Assembly: GCA_963720735.1 (NCBI GenBank) | Contig: CAVRGL010000001.1 | Coordinates: 124,001 to 188,000, forward strand | Length of the DNA: 64,000 bases | Origin: JBBRHQ01 sp963720735 | Lineage (GTDB): Bacteria > Actinomycetota > Thermoleophilia > Solirubrobacterales > 70-9 | Direction: 5' to 3' | Part shown: positions 49,818 to 57,532 of the stretch, piece by piece | Layout of the letters: each line of letters begins with the position of its first letter | Numbering within the stretch: position 1 is the stretch's first letter | The notes under the pieces: generated by a model | Told to the model about the DNA's origin: nothing | Database searches by the model: none | The model's input: only the letters and a program-made list of their open reading frames with translations | Translations under genes and position numbers: made by a program

Positions 49818-50558
49818 TCAGGCCGCACGCCTGGGCTGCGCCGCGCCGAGCGGCAGCTCCAGCACGGCGATCGAGCCGCGATCCGAGCGCTCGAGGGCGA
49901 AGCGGCCTCCATGGGAGGCGGCGACCCGGCGCACCACATTGAGGCCGTGTCCGTGCCGGCGTCGGCCGCTCAGCCTGGCGACCACCTCGCCAGGGGAATC
50001 GCTCCTGTGGGCGGGCCTCGCGGCGAGCCCGTTGTCGGCGACCGCGATCCGCAGATTGCCTCCCCGGGTGATCGCATCAACCGTGATCAGCGGACCGCCG
50101 TGCTCGATCGCGTTGACCAGCAGGTTGTCGAGCGCCTGCGAGAGCTCGGCGCGATCTCCCCGCAGGATCGGCACACCCGCCCTCCAGCGCAGCTCGATCC
50201 TCCCTCCCGCAATGCCGGCGCGGGAGCGCCAGCGTCCGATCGCCGCCTCGACCAGGGCCCGGCAGGGAACAGGGCCAAGGCGCCGCTCCCGCCGGCCCCC
50301 GTTCAGTTCCTCGTCCACCCGGGCCAGGGCCGAGAGAGCGAGCTGGACGGTCCCGGGGATTCGCGCCCCCGCCGCCCCCCTAGCGCCCGGGGCGAACAGC
50401 GCCAGGGCCTGGAGGGGTCGCCGCAGCTCGTGGAGGGCCTCGTTGACCGCGTTACGGCGGCGGCCGCCACGGATCGAGATGGCGGCCAGAGCCAGGGCAA
50501 GGGCCAGGGAGACGGAGAGCGGCCATCCCGCCGAGACGCTCTCCGAGAGCTGCCTCAT
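49818..50558 (-). CDS. Sensor histidine kinase
   Basis: The 246-residue kinase has one N-terminal membrane helix (about residues 12-28) and no separate sensor domain. The dimerisation helix carries the phospho-acceptor His in NEALHELRRPLQAL. The ATPase part has the N-box QALDNLLVNAIEHG, VADNG (G1) and GRRRHGHGLNVVRRV (G2). It likely phosphorylates the adjacent response regulator, with which it overlaps by four bases. Confidence 0.9.
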   Translation of the reverse strand: MRQLSESVSAGWPLSVSLALALALAAISIRGGRRRNAVNEALHELRRPLQALALFAPGARGAAGARIPGTVQLALSALARVDEELNGGRRERRLGPVPCRALVEAAIGRWRSRAGIAGGRIELRWRAGVPILRGDRAELSQALDNLLVNAIEHGGPLITVDAITRGGNLRIAVADNGLAARPAHRSDSPGEVVARLSGRRRHGHGLNVVRRVAASHGGRFALERSDRGSIAVLELPLGAAQPRRAA

Positions 50559-51268
50559 CCGTCGATCAGCCTGTAGCCGACGCCCCAGCAGTTGACGATG
50601 AACCGGCCCTGCTCGGGGTCGAGCTTTCGCCGCAGGCGGCTGGCGTGCGAGTCGAGCGTCCGGGTGCGCCCCAGGGAGCGATAGCCCCAGACGTCACGCA
50701 GCAGCTCCTCCTTGGAGAAGACCCGGGTCGGGTCGGCGGCCAGCGCCCGCAGCAGCGAGAACTCCTTGTTGGAGAGATCGACCTTGCGGCCACCGACCTG
50801 GACGCTTCGCCTGGCAGGGTCGATCAGGATCTCGCCGACCCGGCAGGGCCCGCGGCGCCCGTTGCGCCGCCGACGGAGGATCGCGACGATCCGCGATCGC
50901 AGCTCCGGATAGTGGATCGGCTTCACCAGGTAGTCGTCCGCCCCGCTCTCGAAGCCGCGGACCCGGTCCTCGCCGCTGCCGCGCCCGGAGACGACAATCA
51001 CCGGCAGCGAGGGATCGAAGCGGGCGGCGACCCCGTCGGCCTCACGGATCTCGCGCAGCACATCGAGCCCGCCGGCATCGGGGAGGCCGAGGTCGAGGAC
51101 CATCAGGTCCGGATGGTTGTAGCTGGCAAGGCGCAGCGCATCGGACGCGCAGGGCGCCGCGAGGACCTCGAAGCGGTCGGCGGTCAGGTGATCGCAGAGC
51201 AGCTCCAGGGTCGCCTCGTCGTCCTCGCAGACGACCACCGTGGCGATCTCCTTGCGGTCGGGAAGCAT
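50555..51268 (-). CDS. OmpR/PhoB-family response regulator
   Basis: The roughly 237-residue product has a receiver domain (VVVCEDDEATLELL, phospho-acceptor Asp in MVLDLGLPD, Lys in YLVKPIHY) and a winged-helix output domain (SNKEFSLLRALAADPTRVFS, RTLDSHASRLRRKL). The start is taken as ATG 51268, which begins the receiver fold correctly. An in-frame ATG at 51331 would add 21 unconserved residues. It is first in the operon with the histidine kinase and CpaB-like gene, so it may regulate pilus-related genes. Confidence 0.92.
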   Translation of the reverse strand: MLPDRKEIATVVVCEDDEATLELLCDHLTADRFEVLAAPCASDALRLASYNHPDLMVLDLGLPDAGGLDVLREIREADGVAARFDPSLPVIVVSGRGSGEDRVRGFESGADDYLVKPIHYPELRSRIVAILRRRRNGRRGPCRVGEILIDPARRSVQVGGRKVDLSNKEFSLLRALAADPTRVFSKEELLRDVWGYRSLGRTRTLDSHASRLRRKLDPEQGRFIVNCWGVGYRLIDG

Positions 51269-51453
51269 GGGGCTTCTAAGGCCCCGAGCGCCGCTCCTCT
51301 CCCCCCTCGACGATCCCAGCCCAATTCTCATCGTCTCTGCATAAGTTTTACCTGTGATGCATAAGTTCCGCGCAATCTGGGTACAACCGCCTCACACAGG
51401 TCGCATGGATGAGAACCCAAGCGTCCGAGGCGGTGGGGGTAGGAGGAATAAGT

Positions 51454-51897
51454 ATGCGACGAGTTGGATTAGTCGCGACATTGGTTTCGATCGGAACCGC
51501 GCTCGTTTTTGCGGGGACCGCGCAGGCGCACCAGGCTGCTTGCACCGAGACCACGAATCCGCACGGCCAGACGACGCCGCCTGCCGGATCAACCACCCTG
51601 CCCGGCCCGAACGGTGGCCAGAACGAGGACGGCTTTTATCTGTTGACGACGGACACTGGGGTGAGCTTCGTCTCGATCCGTGACGCCGGCAGCGGCACGG
51701 TCTTCGGGCCGTTCCCCGTCGGGACGAAGATCAAGTACACGCAGGCTCCGGGCGCGACCCCCAGCCAGAAGACGATCGGCAGCACACAGGGACAAGCCGG
51801 AGCGGTCCAGTACCACATAACCGGCACAGGGGATGCTTTTGCCTTCTCGGACAACAATGTCTTGGTGCCCTGCCTGGTTCCGCCGCCGCCAAAGTAA
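51454..51897 (+). CDS. Small secreted protein of unknown function
   Basis: The 147-residue product has a signal peptide (VGLVATLVSIGTALVFAGTAQA) and a mature beta-rich part with TTNPHGQTTPPAGSTTLPG and a C-terminal PCLVPPPPK. ATG 51454 follows AGGAGG seven bases upstream. The two Cys may form a disulfide. No family recognised. The coding stretch is less G/C-rich than the core genes, like others in the accessory region. Confidence 0.75.
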   Translation: MRRVGLVATLVSIGTALVFAGTAQAHQAACTETTNPHGQTTPPAGSTTLPGPNGGQNEDGFYLLTTDTGVSFVSIRDAGSGTVFGPFPVGTKIKYTQAPGATPSQKTIGSTQGQAGAVQYHITGTGDAFAFSDNNVLVPCLVPPPPK

Positions 51898-52046
51898 GCG
51901 GTATAGCGGACCGGAGGCCTTAGGCGATCCCGTGCCGGGGGAGGGGGAGAACCCTTTGCCGCCAAGGGGGGCCCCGAGCGAGACCCCTAAGCTCACCCGT
52001 GCCTGCCCCAGATGTCGCACCGAGGTGGATGCGGTGAGGGATGGCC

Positions 52047-52640
52047 TCAGTTCGGCGCCGGGACCGCCGTTCCGGAGAGGGTGCATGAACTGCCGCTCGG
52101 ACTGATGACACCGTCGAGCGGGATCGTGATCACCCGGCGTCCGTTGCGGAACGTAAAGAGGCCATCGAACTGCTCTGTCGCCACGCCCACTGAAATGGAA
52201 TCGGCGAGCAGCGTTGGGGTTCTTGAGAGCGGGGCCTGCGCGAGGATCGTGGTGTCGGCGGTCTTGCCTGCCTCACCGGTTGTGTAGCTGCCACGGATCA
52301 CTCCGCGAGCCGTTGAGGACGCGAAGAGGATCTCCTCATTGCCGGCGCAGCTGAGCCCGAGGGTGAGGCCGTCGAGCTTGAGCACGGTGTGGTGGGGGGC
52401 GTTGTCATTCGCGTCGGAGTTCGCGCCGCTGAAATCAATCTTCGGCAGGTCCAGCTTCGGGCTCGTGACCGCCCTGTTGGCAAGGTCGTTCGCCTTTACC
52501 TGTCCGTTGACGATGTTCTCCGACCGAACGCTGTTCCTGGGCAGGTGAAAAGCCGCGTAGGCACCGCCTCCGAGAGCGATGAAGACGGCGACGGTCGCCA
52601 TTACGTTGGCGTAGCTGAGATGCGGGCGAAGCTTGCCCAT
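52047..52640 (-). CDS. Secreted or membrane-anchored protein of unknown function
   Basis: The 197-residue product begins MGKLRPHLSYANVMATVAVF, with a hydrophobic segment IALGGGAYAAF, a start seen in many Thermoleophilia surface proteins. The body is beta-rich (LGLSCAGNEEILFASSTARG, FTFRNGRRVITIPLDG). ATG 52640 is supported by that N-terminus; the in-frame upstream ATG has no homologous part. Function is unknown. Confidence 0.7.
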   Translation of the reverse strand: MGKLRPHLSYANVMATVAVFIALGGGAYAAFHLPRNSVRSENIVNGQVKANDLANRAVTSPKLDLPKIDFSGANSDANDNAPHHTVLKLDGLTLGLSCAGNEEILFASSTARGVIRGSYTTGEAGKTADTTILAQAPLSRTPTLLADSISVGVATEQFDGLFTFRNGRRVITIPLDGVISPSGSSCTLSGTAVPAPN

Positions 52641-52669
52641 GGATGAACCCTGTTCGCTTGTTGCCCACC

Positions 52670-52711
52670 CTACCCCTCTGGGCTGCGAGCGGGGCAAGGC
52701 TTCCTGGACAT
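52670..52711 (-). pseudogene. Remnant of an SnoaL start
   Basis: Three bases after the stop of the frameshifted SnoaL copy (TAG-GCG-ATG) comes ATGTCCAGGAAG, an altered ATGTCGCAGGAG lacking one base, giving a 13-codon frame. It is the stub of a further array unit. Confidence 0.45.
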
Positions 52712-52714
52712 CGC

Positions 52715-53121
52715 CTACTCCTCAAGCCCGGCGGCTTCGAGGGCATTTCCTTCGTCATAGAACTCCCGAACGCGCACGATCATCCCGTCTCGGATCGTCA
52801 GCAGCTCAAGTTGGTCGAGCGAATCTCGGCTCCGCTCATTGCGCCGCGACCAACCTCCGTCGCCGCGACCAAGACCTCATCGTCTCCGCAATCGACGATC
52901 CGCTGAATCTCGTATCTGTAGTCATCGAAGCTTCCGAGCCCCTCTTCGAGCCGCTGCCTGACTCCTTCCCGGCCCCGGTAGGTGGTGCCGTCCTCAGGAG
53001 CGGTCCATTCGACCTCCGGATGGCAGAACGCCATCGTTCTCGGCATTGCCGCCAACAACTCCGCCTTGCTCGTCGCGGGCTGGTAAAAGCGAGCGGCCAG
53101 GTCCACGTTCTCCTGTGACAT
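52715..53121 (-). pseudogene. SnoaL/NTF2-like protein, frameshifted
   Basis: From ATG 53121 the frame gives MSQENVDLAARFYQPATSKA and EVEWTAPEDGTTYRGREGVR, then RGAMSGAEIRSTNLSC and a stop at 52798. The other frame continues LDQLELLTIRDGMIVRVREF and ends NALEAAGLEE, TAG at 52715-52717. A single-base loss near 52820-52830 explains this. The shortened frame may still give a protein of about 107 residues lacking the last strands. Confidence 0.8.
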
Positions 53122-53130
53122 CGCCTGCGC

Positions 53131-53136
53131 AGTATC
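53131..53136 (-). promoter_or_regulatory. Candidate leaderless -10 element (GATACT)
   Basis: GATACT ends nine bases before ATG 53121. The upstream 60 bases share CCGGCTCCAGCCTGAGC and CCGCCCGAACTGAGC with the 43170 copy. Confidence 0.6.
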
Positions 53137-53196
53137 GCTCAGGCTGGAGCCGGGGAAGGGGTGCCTGGGGCGCTCAGTTCGGGCGGAGCCCACGAT

Positions 53197-53730
53197 TCAT
53201 TTTCTTTCCGCGCGGGCGGCGGCGACCGCCAGTGCTTGGCCGCCGATCAGCCGCTCGAAGTGACCAACGAGCGCCCAAAGGGCACGAAGCCGCATCCCGG
53301 CCTGCCGGTCCAGGGGCTGGATCCGACTCTCGCTGACCAGGGCATTGCGCCCACTTGGATCAGGCTCAACCCAATGAGCCAGCAGGACGCGGACGGTGCC
53401 CGGCTCTTCCCAGGCGCGAAACTCCTCCGGGCCCTCGAGCCGAGGGTAATCCCGCCGCAGTGTCCACAACCGCCCACATAGCCCCGATGCCGACCAGAGC
53501 TCGCCTTCCCCCAGGACCGTGAAGGGGTAGCGTCGGAACAGATCTCGGAAGGAGATCGCTGCCGGGGTGTCGGGAATTCTCCAGCGCACTGCCCTCCCCA
53601 ACGCGCCCGCGTCGGAAATGCGGACGTCCTGGGCTTCACTCCAAAGACGCTGGGCGTCGGCCCTGGCAAGACGTCGGTGGCGGCTGCGTACCTGCGGATC
53701 AGGCAGCCACTCGTCGAGGTCCAGATCCAT
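53197..53730 (-). CDS. Conserved-looking protein, possibly START/SRPBCC-like
   Basis: The 177-residue product has DLDLDEWLPDPQVRSRHRRL, GRAVRWRIPDTPAAISFRDL, FTVLGEGELWSASGLCG and a final helix with LWALVGHFERLIGG. The alternating hydrophobic pattern and long C-terminal helix suggest a helix-grip (SRPBCC-like) fold, but I cannot place it in a named family. ATG 53730 is preferred to the upstream in-frame ATG because similarity starts there. It lies just upstream of the frameshifted SnoaL copy on the same strand. Confidence 0.7.
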   Translation of the reverse strand: MDLDLDEWLPDPQVRSRHRRLARADAQRLWSEAQDVRISDAGALGRAVRWRIPDTPAAISFRDLFRRYPFTVLGEGELWSASGLCGRLWTLRRDYPRLEGPEEFRAWEEPGTVRVLLAHWVEPDPSGRNALVSESRIQPLDRQAGMRLRALWALVGHFERLIGGQALAVAAARAERK

Positions 53731-53827
53731 CCCTTCACCTTGGCAAACCGGCACGCCGGCTGGCTCGATATGCGAAATCGAGCTGCGCACCGACCGCCGC
53801 GCCCGCTCCAGCCGCGAAGCTGCTGAC

Positions 53828-54394
53828 CTACAGCACGAATGGGATGATCGCGCGGACGCGCATCTTGTAATCGGCGTAGGCGCCCGGAAAGTGCCTGTTC
53901 ATCAACCGCTCCTCTTGCCGGGCCTTCCACCACAGACCGCCGCAAAGCGCGAAAAACAGAGCAAAGCCGATAGCCCGCCCGTAGTTGATCGCCGTGCCCA
54001 GCGCCATGGCGATGATGCCGGTGTAGATCGGGTGCCGCGCTAGCGCGTATGGGCCAGACTCAATCAGCTCGTGATCTTGCTTGAACGTCACCTCTGCGCT
54101 CCAGTTGCGACCCAGCGTGACCCGCGCCCAGACCGTGAAGGCTGCTCCCGCGGCAACTATGCAATCGGTCACAACACCCAACGCGAGCGTCGTCTGCCAA
54201 AGCTGTGACTGTGAGGACACGTGCAACAGCCGCCGAGTGGCGACCCATCCAACGATAAGGACGAGCGCCACGAGGCGATACCCAATGACTCCCCTTCGCT
54301 CGATCGTACGCTTGGTCGCGAAGGCCATGATCACCCAATAGATCAGCCAGGCTATCCAGCAGCACTCAATGAATAGCCATGTCGAGTCCGTCAT
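53828..54394 (-). CDS. Isoprenylcysteine carboxyl methyltransferase-like membrane protein
   Basis: The 188-residue protein has about five hydrophobic helices and the ICMT/phospholipid methyltransferase C-terminal motif GPYALARHPIYTGIIAMALG followed by EERLMNRHFPGAYADYKMRV, which binds SAM. The family methylates lipids or isoprenoid cysteines; in bacteria the substrates are mostly unknown. ATG 54394 gives the first helix directly; ATG 54418 would add eight residues. Confidence 0.9.
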   Translation of the reverse strand: MTDSTWLFIECCWIAWLIYWVIMAFATKRTIERRGVIGYRLVALVLIVGWVATRRLLHVSSQSQLWQTTLALGVVTDCIVAAGAAFTVWARVTLGRNWSAEVTFKQDHELIESGPYALARHPIYTGIIAMALGTAINYGRAIGFALFFALCGGLWWKARQEERLMNRHFPGAYADYKMRVRAIIPFVL

Positions 54395-54567
54395 CTCTCT
54401 GGGCCGGGCCAACGCCAACTGGCCGGTTCAAGCTGATTATCCCGTCAAGTCGCGCGTCTCATCCAGCCCCGGCTTTCAGTTGGTCGACTTCCCTGCCACG
54501 GGTCAATCGAAACCACCCGCCCTTGGGTGAGGCGGCTCCCGCGTTCGTCCGAAGGGGTATCTCATCG

Positions 54568-54954
54568 CTACTCCGACAGCCCGGCGGCTTCGAGGGCCTC
54601 GCTACGTTGCCAATACCCCTTCATCGCGACCACTTTGCGATCCCGGAGCGTCACAAGGTTGTAGGTCCGCTCGGGGCCTTCGAACGGCTCACCAGCCGAC
54701 CTTATTTCACGTCGGAGGCCGACGACGACGACTTGGCCCCCGTCGAGGAGTTCCTCGACCTCCAGCTTCGGGCCTTTCTTGCGCCCGAGCCGCACGAACC
54801 TCAATACCTCCTCGCTCCCGCGGCACGCCTTATCGTTATCTCGGACGCCCTCCCAGCGCACGTCTGGAGCGAGCATCGCGCCGACCTCGTGCATATCTCC
54901 GTGGACCCAGGCCTCAAAACCACGGCGGACGATCTCCACGTTCTCCCGCGACAT
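54568..54954 (-). CDS. SnoaL/NTF2-like protein (array copy 7)
   Basis: The 128-residue product goes MSRENVEIVRRGFEAWVHGD to EALEAAGLSE, with MLAPDVRWEGVRDNDKACRG and VEELLDGGQVVVVGLRREI. It starts MSREN rather than MSQEN. Third in a three-gene operon, coupled by TAG-GCG-ATG. Confidence 0.92.
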   Translation of the reverse strand: MSRENVEIVRRGFEAWVHGDMHEVGAMLAPDVRWEGVRDNDKACRGSEEVLRFVRLGRKKGPKLEVEELLDGGQVVVVGLRREIRSAGEPFEGPERTYNLVTLRDRKVVAMKGYWQRSEALEAAGLSE

Positions 54955-54957
54955 CGC

Positions 54958-55356
54958 CTACTCCTGCAGCCCGGCGGCTTCGCGGGCCTCGGCGCGGTCC
55001 ATGTATTCGACCGCCCTCGTGGCCCTGCCGTCTCGCATCGTGTAGAGGTGGGCAAGTTCCATATCAAGGGGAATGCCGCTTATCGCTCCATGCCCGATAA
55101 AGCGGACCCAGAGGAGGACCTGATCGCCCTTCCCCTGGGCATCCAGGACCTCGACCTTCAGGTCGGGATAGGCCTCCAACCAGCTGGCGAACTGCCGCCT
55201 GATGGCGTCGATCCCTCGATGCATGTCGGAGTCTGGGTCCTCGCGGGCGGCGTGATATTCGGCGTCCTCGTGCCAGAACCACAACTCCGGGACCTTCTCC
55301 CCTGCGTTGAAACGTGCATAGGCACCGAGGACGATCTCCACGTTCTCCCGCGACAT
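54958..55356 (-). CDS. SnoaL/NTF2-like protein (array copy 8)
   Basis: 132 residues, MSRENVEIVLGAYARFNAGE to AREAAGLQE, with LWFWHEDAEYHAAREDPDSD, YPDLKVEVLDAQGKGDQVLL and MELAHLYTMRDGRATRAVEY. The middle differs strongly from copies 7 and 9 although the ends and coupling bases match. Middle gene of the operon. Confidence 0.92.
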   Translation of the reverse strand: MSRENVEIVLGAYARFNAGEKVPELWFWHEDAEYHAAREDPDSDMHRGIDAIRRQFASWLEAYPDLKVEVLDAQGKGDQVLLWVRFIGHGAISGIPLDMELAHLYTMRDGRATRAVEYMDRAEAREAAGLQE

Positions 55357-55359
55357 CGC

Positions 55360-55761
55360 CTACTCCTGCAGCCCGGCGGCTTCGAGGGCTTCGGCGCGGT
55401 CCGAGAACCACTGGTCCCGAAGGATCAGCCCCGCACGGAAGGTGACGACCACCCAGTAATCCAGCTCGACCTCCACGCCATTTGCCTTTCCGCGCACCTG
55501 ATTTCGCTGGTGGACCAAGACCTTGTCGGTCCCAGCCTCGACGATCCCTGCATCGGCATATTCGACGGGATCGAAGGCCTCCGTGGTCTTGATGTAGAAG
55601 ACCCAGGCGGCCTCGCGCCCCCGAATCGCACCGCCCTCGGGAAAGTTGCCGTCCGTGAAGACTTCGGAGTCCGGATCACGGAGCGCGAGCCAAGCGGGCT
55701 TATCGCGCCGATCAAAGTACTCCAGCGAGCGGTGCATCAGCTCCACGTTCTCCTGCGACAT
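55360..55761 (-). CDS. SnoaL/NTF2-like protein (array copy 9)
   Basis: 133 residues, MSQENVELMHRSLEYFDRRD to EALEAAGLQE, with RDPDSEVFTDGNFPEGGAIR and VLVHQRNQVRGKANGVEVEL. First gene of the operon, preceded by a slightly changed GATACT block. Its CTGCAGGAG-TAG end is the ribosome-binding site for copy 8. Confidence 0.92.
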   Translation of the reverse strand: MSQENVELMHRSLEYFDRRDKPAWLALRDPDSEVFTDGNFPEGGAIRGREAAWVFYIKTTEAFDPVEYADAGIVEAGTDKVLVHQRNQVRGKANGVEVELDYWVVVTFRAGLILRDQWFSDRAEALEAAGLQE

Positions 55762-55770
55762 CGCCAGCGC

Positions 55771-55776
55771 AGTATC
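55771..55776 (-). promoter_or_regulatory. Candidate leaderless -10 element (GATACT)
   Basis: GATACTGCGCTGGCG here differs from the others by one base (T for A), at the same nine-base distance from ATG 55761. An upstream CCGCCAGAACTGAGC block is shared with the 43170 and 53131 copies. The remaining bases of the 55762-55973 gap show nothing else. Confidence 0.6.
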
Positions 55777-55973
55777 GCCCAGGTCCGAGGAAGGGGGCGC
55801 TGGTGACGCTCAGTTCTGGCGGAGCGGGTTGGGAAGATCCGGGAGGTGCTCTGGCTGACGACGTAGGAGGAACCTGTGGCCGCGGGCCCGGTCCTCGCGG
55901 CGCTCCGACCCGGCGATGTGCTCGCCGCTGGCACCGCGAGTCGGTGCGGCGGCTGCTCGATCGGTTGGACGAG

Positions 55974-56975
55974 TCAGATCGCCTTCCAGACCACCAACGT
56001 AACCGCCCCCAAGGCGGCGCAGGCCGGGAGCGTCAAGAGCCAGGCGTATGCGATCGAGCGCACGACCACCCAGTTGACGTGGCTCCAGCGGCGCCGACCG
56101 CCGCCGACGCCTACTACCGACGAAGAGACGACCTGGGTAGGGGATAACGGGGCCCCCAAGTAGGTGGCGGGCAGAACCACAGCCGTGGAGGCGCTCTGGC
56201 TGGCCAAACCGTCGATCGGCGCGAGGTGGAAGATGCCCCGGCCGATCGTGCGGACGATTCGCCAGCCGCCCATCGCCGTGCCCAGGGTGAGCGCAGCCCC
56301 GCATGACAGCTTCACCCACAGCGGCACCGAGAGGGTGTCGATGTGGCCGGTGGCGAGGAGCAGCGCGGCGATCACGCCCATCGCCTTCTGGGCGTTGTTA
56401 GCCCCCTGGCCGAAAGAGAATGCAGCCGACATCCCCCACTCGGCGCCGCGGATTGGGTCCTTGATGCGACTGGTCGCACGTCTCAGCAGGTGCCTGCTGA
56501 GACGTGCGAAGGCTAGGCCGAAGCCGAAGCCGACCAGGGGGGAGACGGCGAGCACGATCAGTACGCCGAATACCCCGACCGGCTTCCAGCCGTCCAGCCC
56601 TCCCCAGTGGATGGCATTGATCCCGGCCTCCGCCAAGCCCGCGCCGACCAGCCCGCCGACCAGCGCATGCGCCGAGCTTGAGGGCAATCCGCGCCACCAG
56701 GTGAGGATGTTCCAGACGGTGGCGCTGAGCACTCCTGATCCCATCACGGCGACGGCCTGCGCCGGCTCGACGGTGATGATCCCCGCGATCGTGTTGGCCA
56801 CGGCGGTGCCCACGACCAGGGCCCCGAGCATGTTGAAGACGGCGGAGAGGATTACCGCCTGCCCGGGCCGGGCGCTGCGAGTCGCCACCAGCGTGGCGAT
56901 TGCGTTGGCTGCGTCGTGGAATCCGTTCGTCAGTGCGAAGACGATGGAGAAGGCGATCGCGAGCCCGAGTTCCAC
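55974..56975 (-). CDS. pit: PiT-family inorganic phosphate transporter
   Basis: The 333-residue membrane protein has the paired PiT signatures NGFHDAANAIATLVATRS (near residue 17) and FGQGANNAQKAMGVIAALL (near residue 193), and about ten membrane helices. It moves phosphate, often as metal-phosphate complexes, by proton symport. The gene follows the DUF192 gene on the same strand with a 63-base gap. Confidence 0.95.
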   Translation of the reverse strand: MELGLAIAFSIVFALTNGFHDAANAIATLVATRSARPGQAVILSAVFNMLGALVVGTAVANTIAGIITVEPAQAVAVMGSGVLSATVWNILTWWRGLPSSSAHALVGGLVGAGLAEAGINAIHWGGLDGWKPVGVFGVLIVLAVSPLVGFGFGLAFARLSRHLLRRATSRIKDPIRGAEWGMSAAFSFGQGANNAQKAMGVIAALLLATGHIDTLSVPLWVKLSCGAALTLGTAMGGWRIVRTIGRGIFHLAPIDGLASQSASTAVVLPATYLGAPLSPTQVVSSSVVGVGGGRRRWSHVNWVVVRSIAYAWLLTLPACAALGAVTLVVWKAI

Positions 56976-57038
56976 CAGGCGATCATCCCTCCCACCCCGC
57001 CGACACTGCAGGCATGGCGGGAGCCTCGGCGCCCGAGC

Positions 57039-57350
57039 CTAGCCCGGGGGAAGCTCGAGCACCGATTCAGCCCCGCGGCAGCGGACGAATCGGCCCGGTG
57101 GCACAGCCCGGTGCACGGCGAGCACCTCGCCGCCCCCGCCGAGGAAGCACAGGTCAAGGGCGAAGCGCATCCCGAAGGTGTGGACGCTCGAGCAGCTGGG
57201 GATCAGAAGCCCCCGGCCGGCCCGTTCCGCGGGCAGCAGCGCCAGGCCGAGAAGGCGGGCGCCGAAGCGCTCCGCGACCGGCACCTCGCGGCCCGCGATC
57301 CGCCGCCGGGGCAGACCGCGGAACCTTCTCGGTGGCTTGCCGGAGACCAC
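57039..57350 (-). CDS. DUF192-family protein
   Basis: The roughly 103-residue product has the DUF192 core: VAERFGARLLGLALLP, then LLIPSCSSVHTFGMRFALDL and VLAVHRAVPPGRFVRCRGAES. These small proteins have an unknown function and often occur as exported or cytosolic single domains. The start is uncertain: GTG 57350 follows AGGAGG too closely, while the open frame reaches 57548 without similarity. It may be cotranscribed with the phosphate transporter. Confidence 0.75.
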   Translation of the reverse strand: MVSGKPPRRFRGLPRRRIAGREVPVAERFGARLLGLALLPAERAGRGLLIPSCSSVHTFGMRFALDLCFLGGGGEVLAVHRAVPPGRFVRCRGAESVLELPPG

Positions 57351-57532
57351 CCTCCTGCAAGCGGCGCGGCTCCCGGCCTCGCCCCTCCCGGAGGGTGAAG
57401 TGGCGCAAAGATCCGCCCGCGGTGCAAACCCTCGTTCAGTGCGTACCTCAGGCACGCACACCAATAGGATGCTCGGCATGATGCGGACCCTGCCCCGGGC
57501 GGCGATCGCGTCGGAGCAGACAAGGCTTCGAC

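Noticed and set aside
49098..50576. Plus-strand open frame opposite the CpaB-like and kinase genes
   Set aside because: The minus-strand kinase has full motifs; the opposite frame has none.
38880..55776. CRISPR-like array from the repeated SnoaL ends
   Set aside because: The repeated pieces are gene ends 350-450 bases apart with coding sequence between them, not short repeats with uniform spacers.
55810..56319. Minus-strand open frame over the end of the phosphate transporter gene
   Set aside because: It is a shadow in another frame; the transporter gene continues to 55974 with normal motifs.
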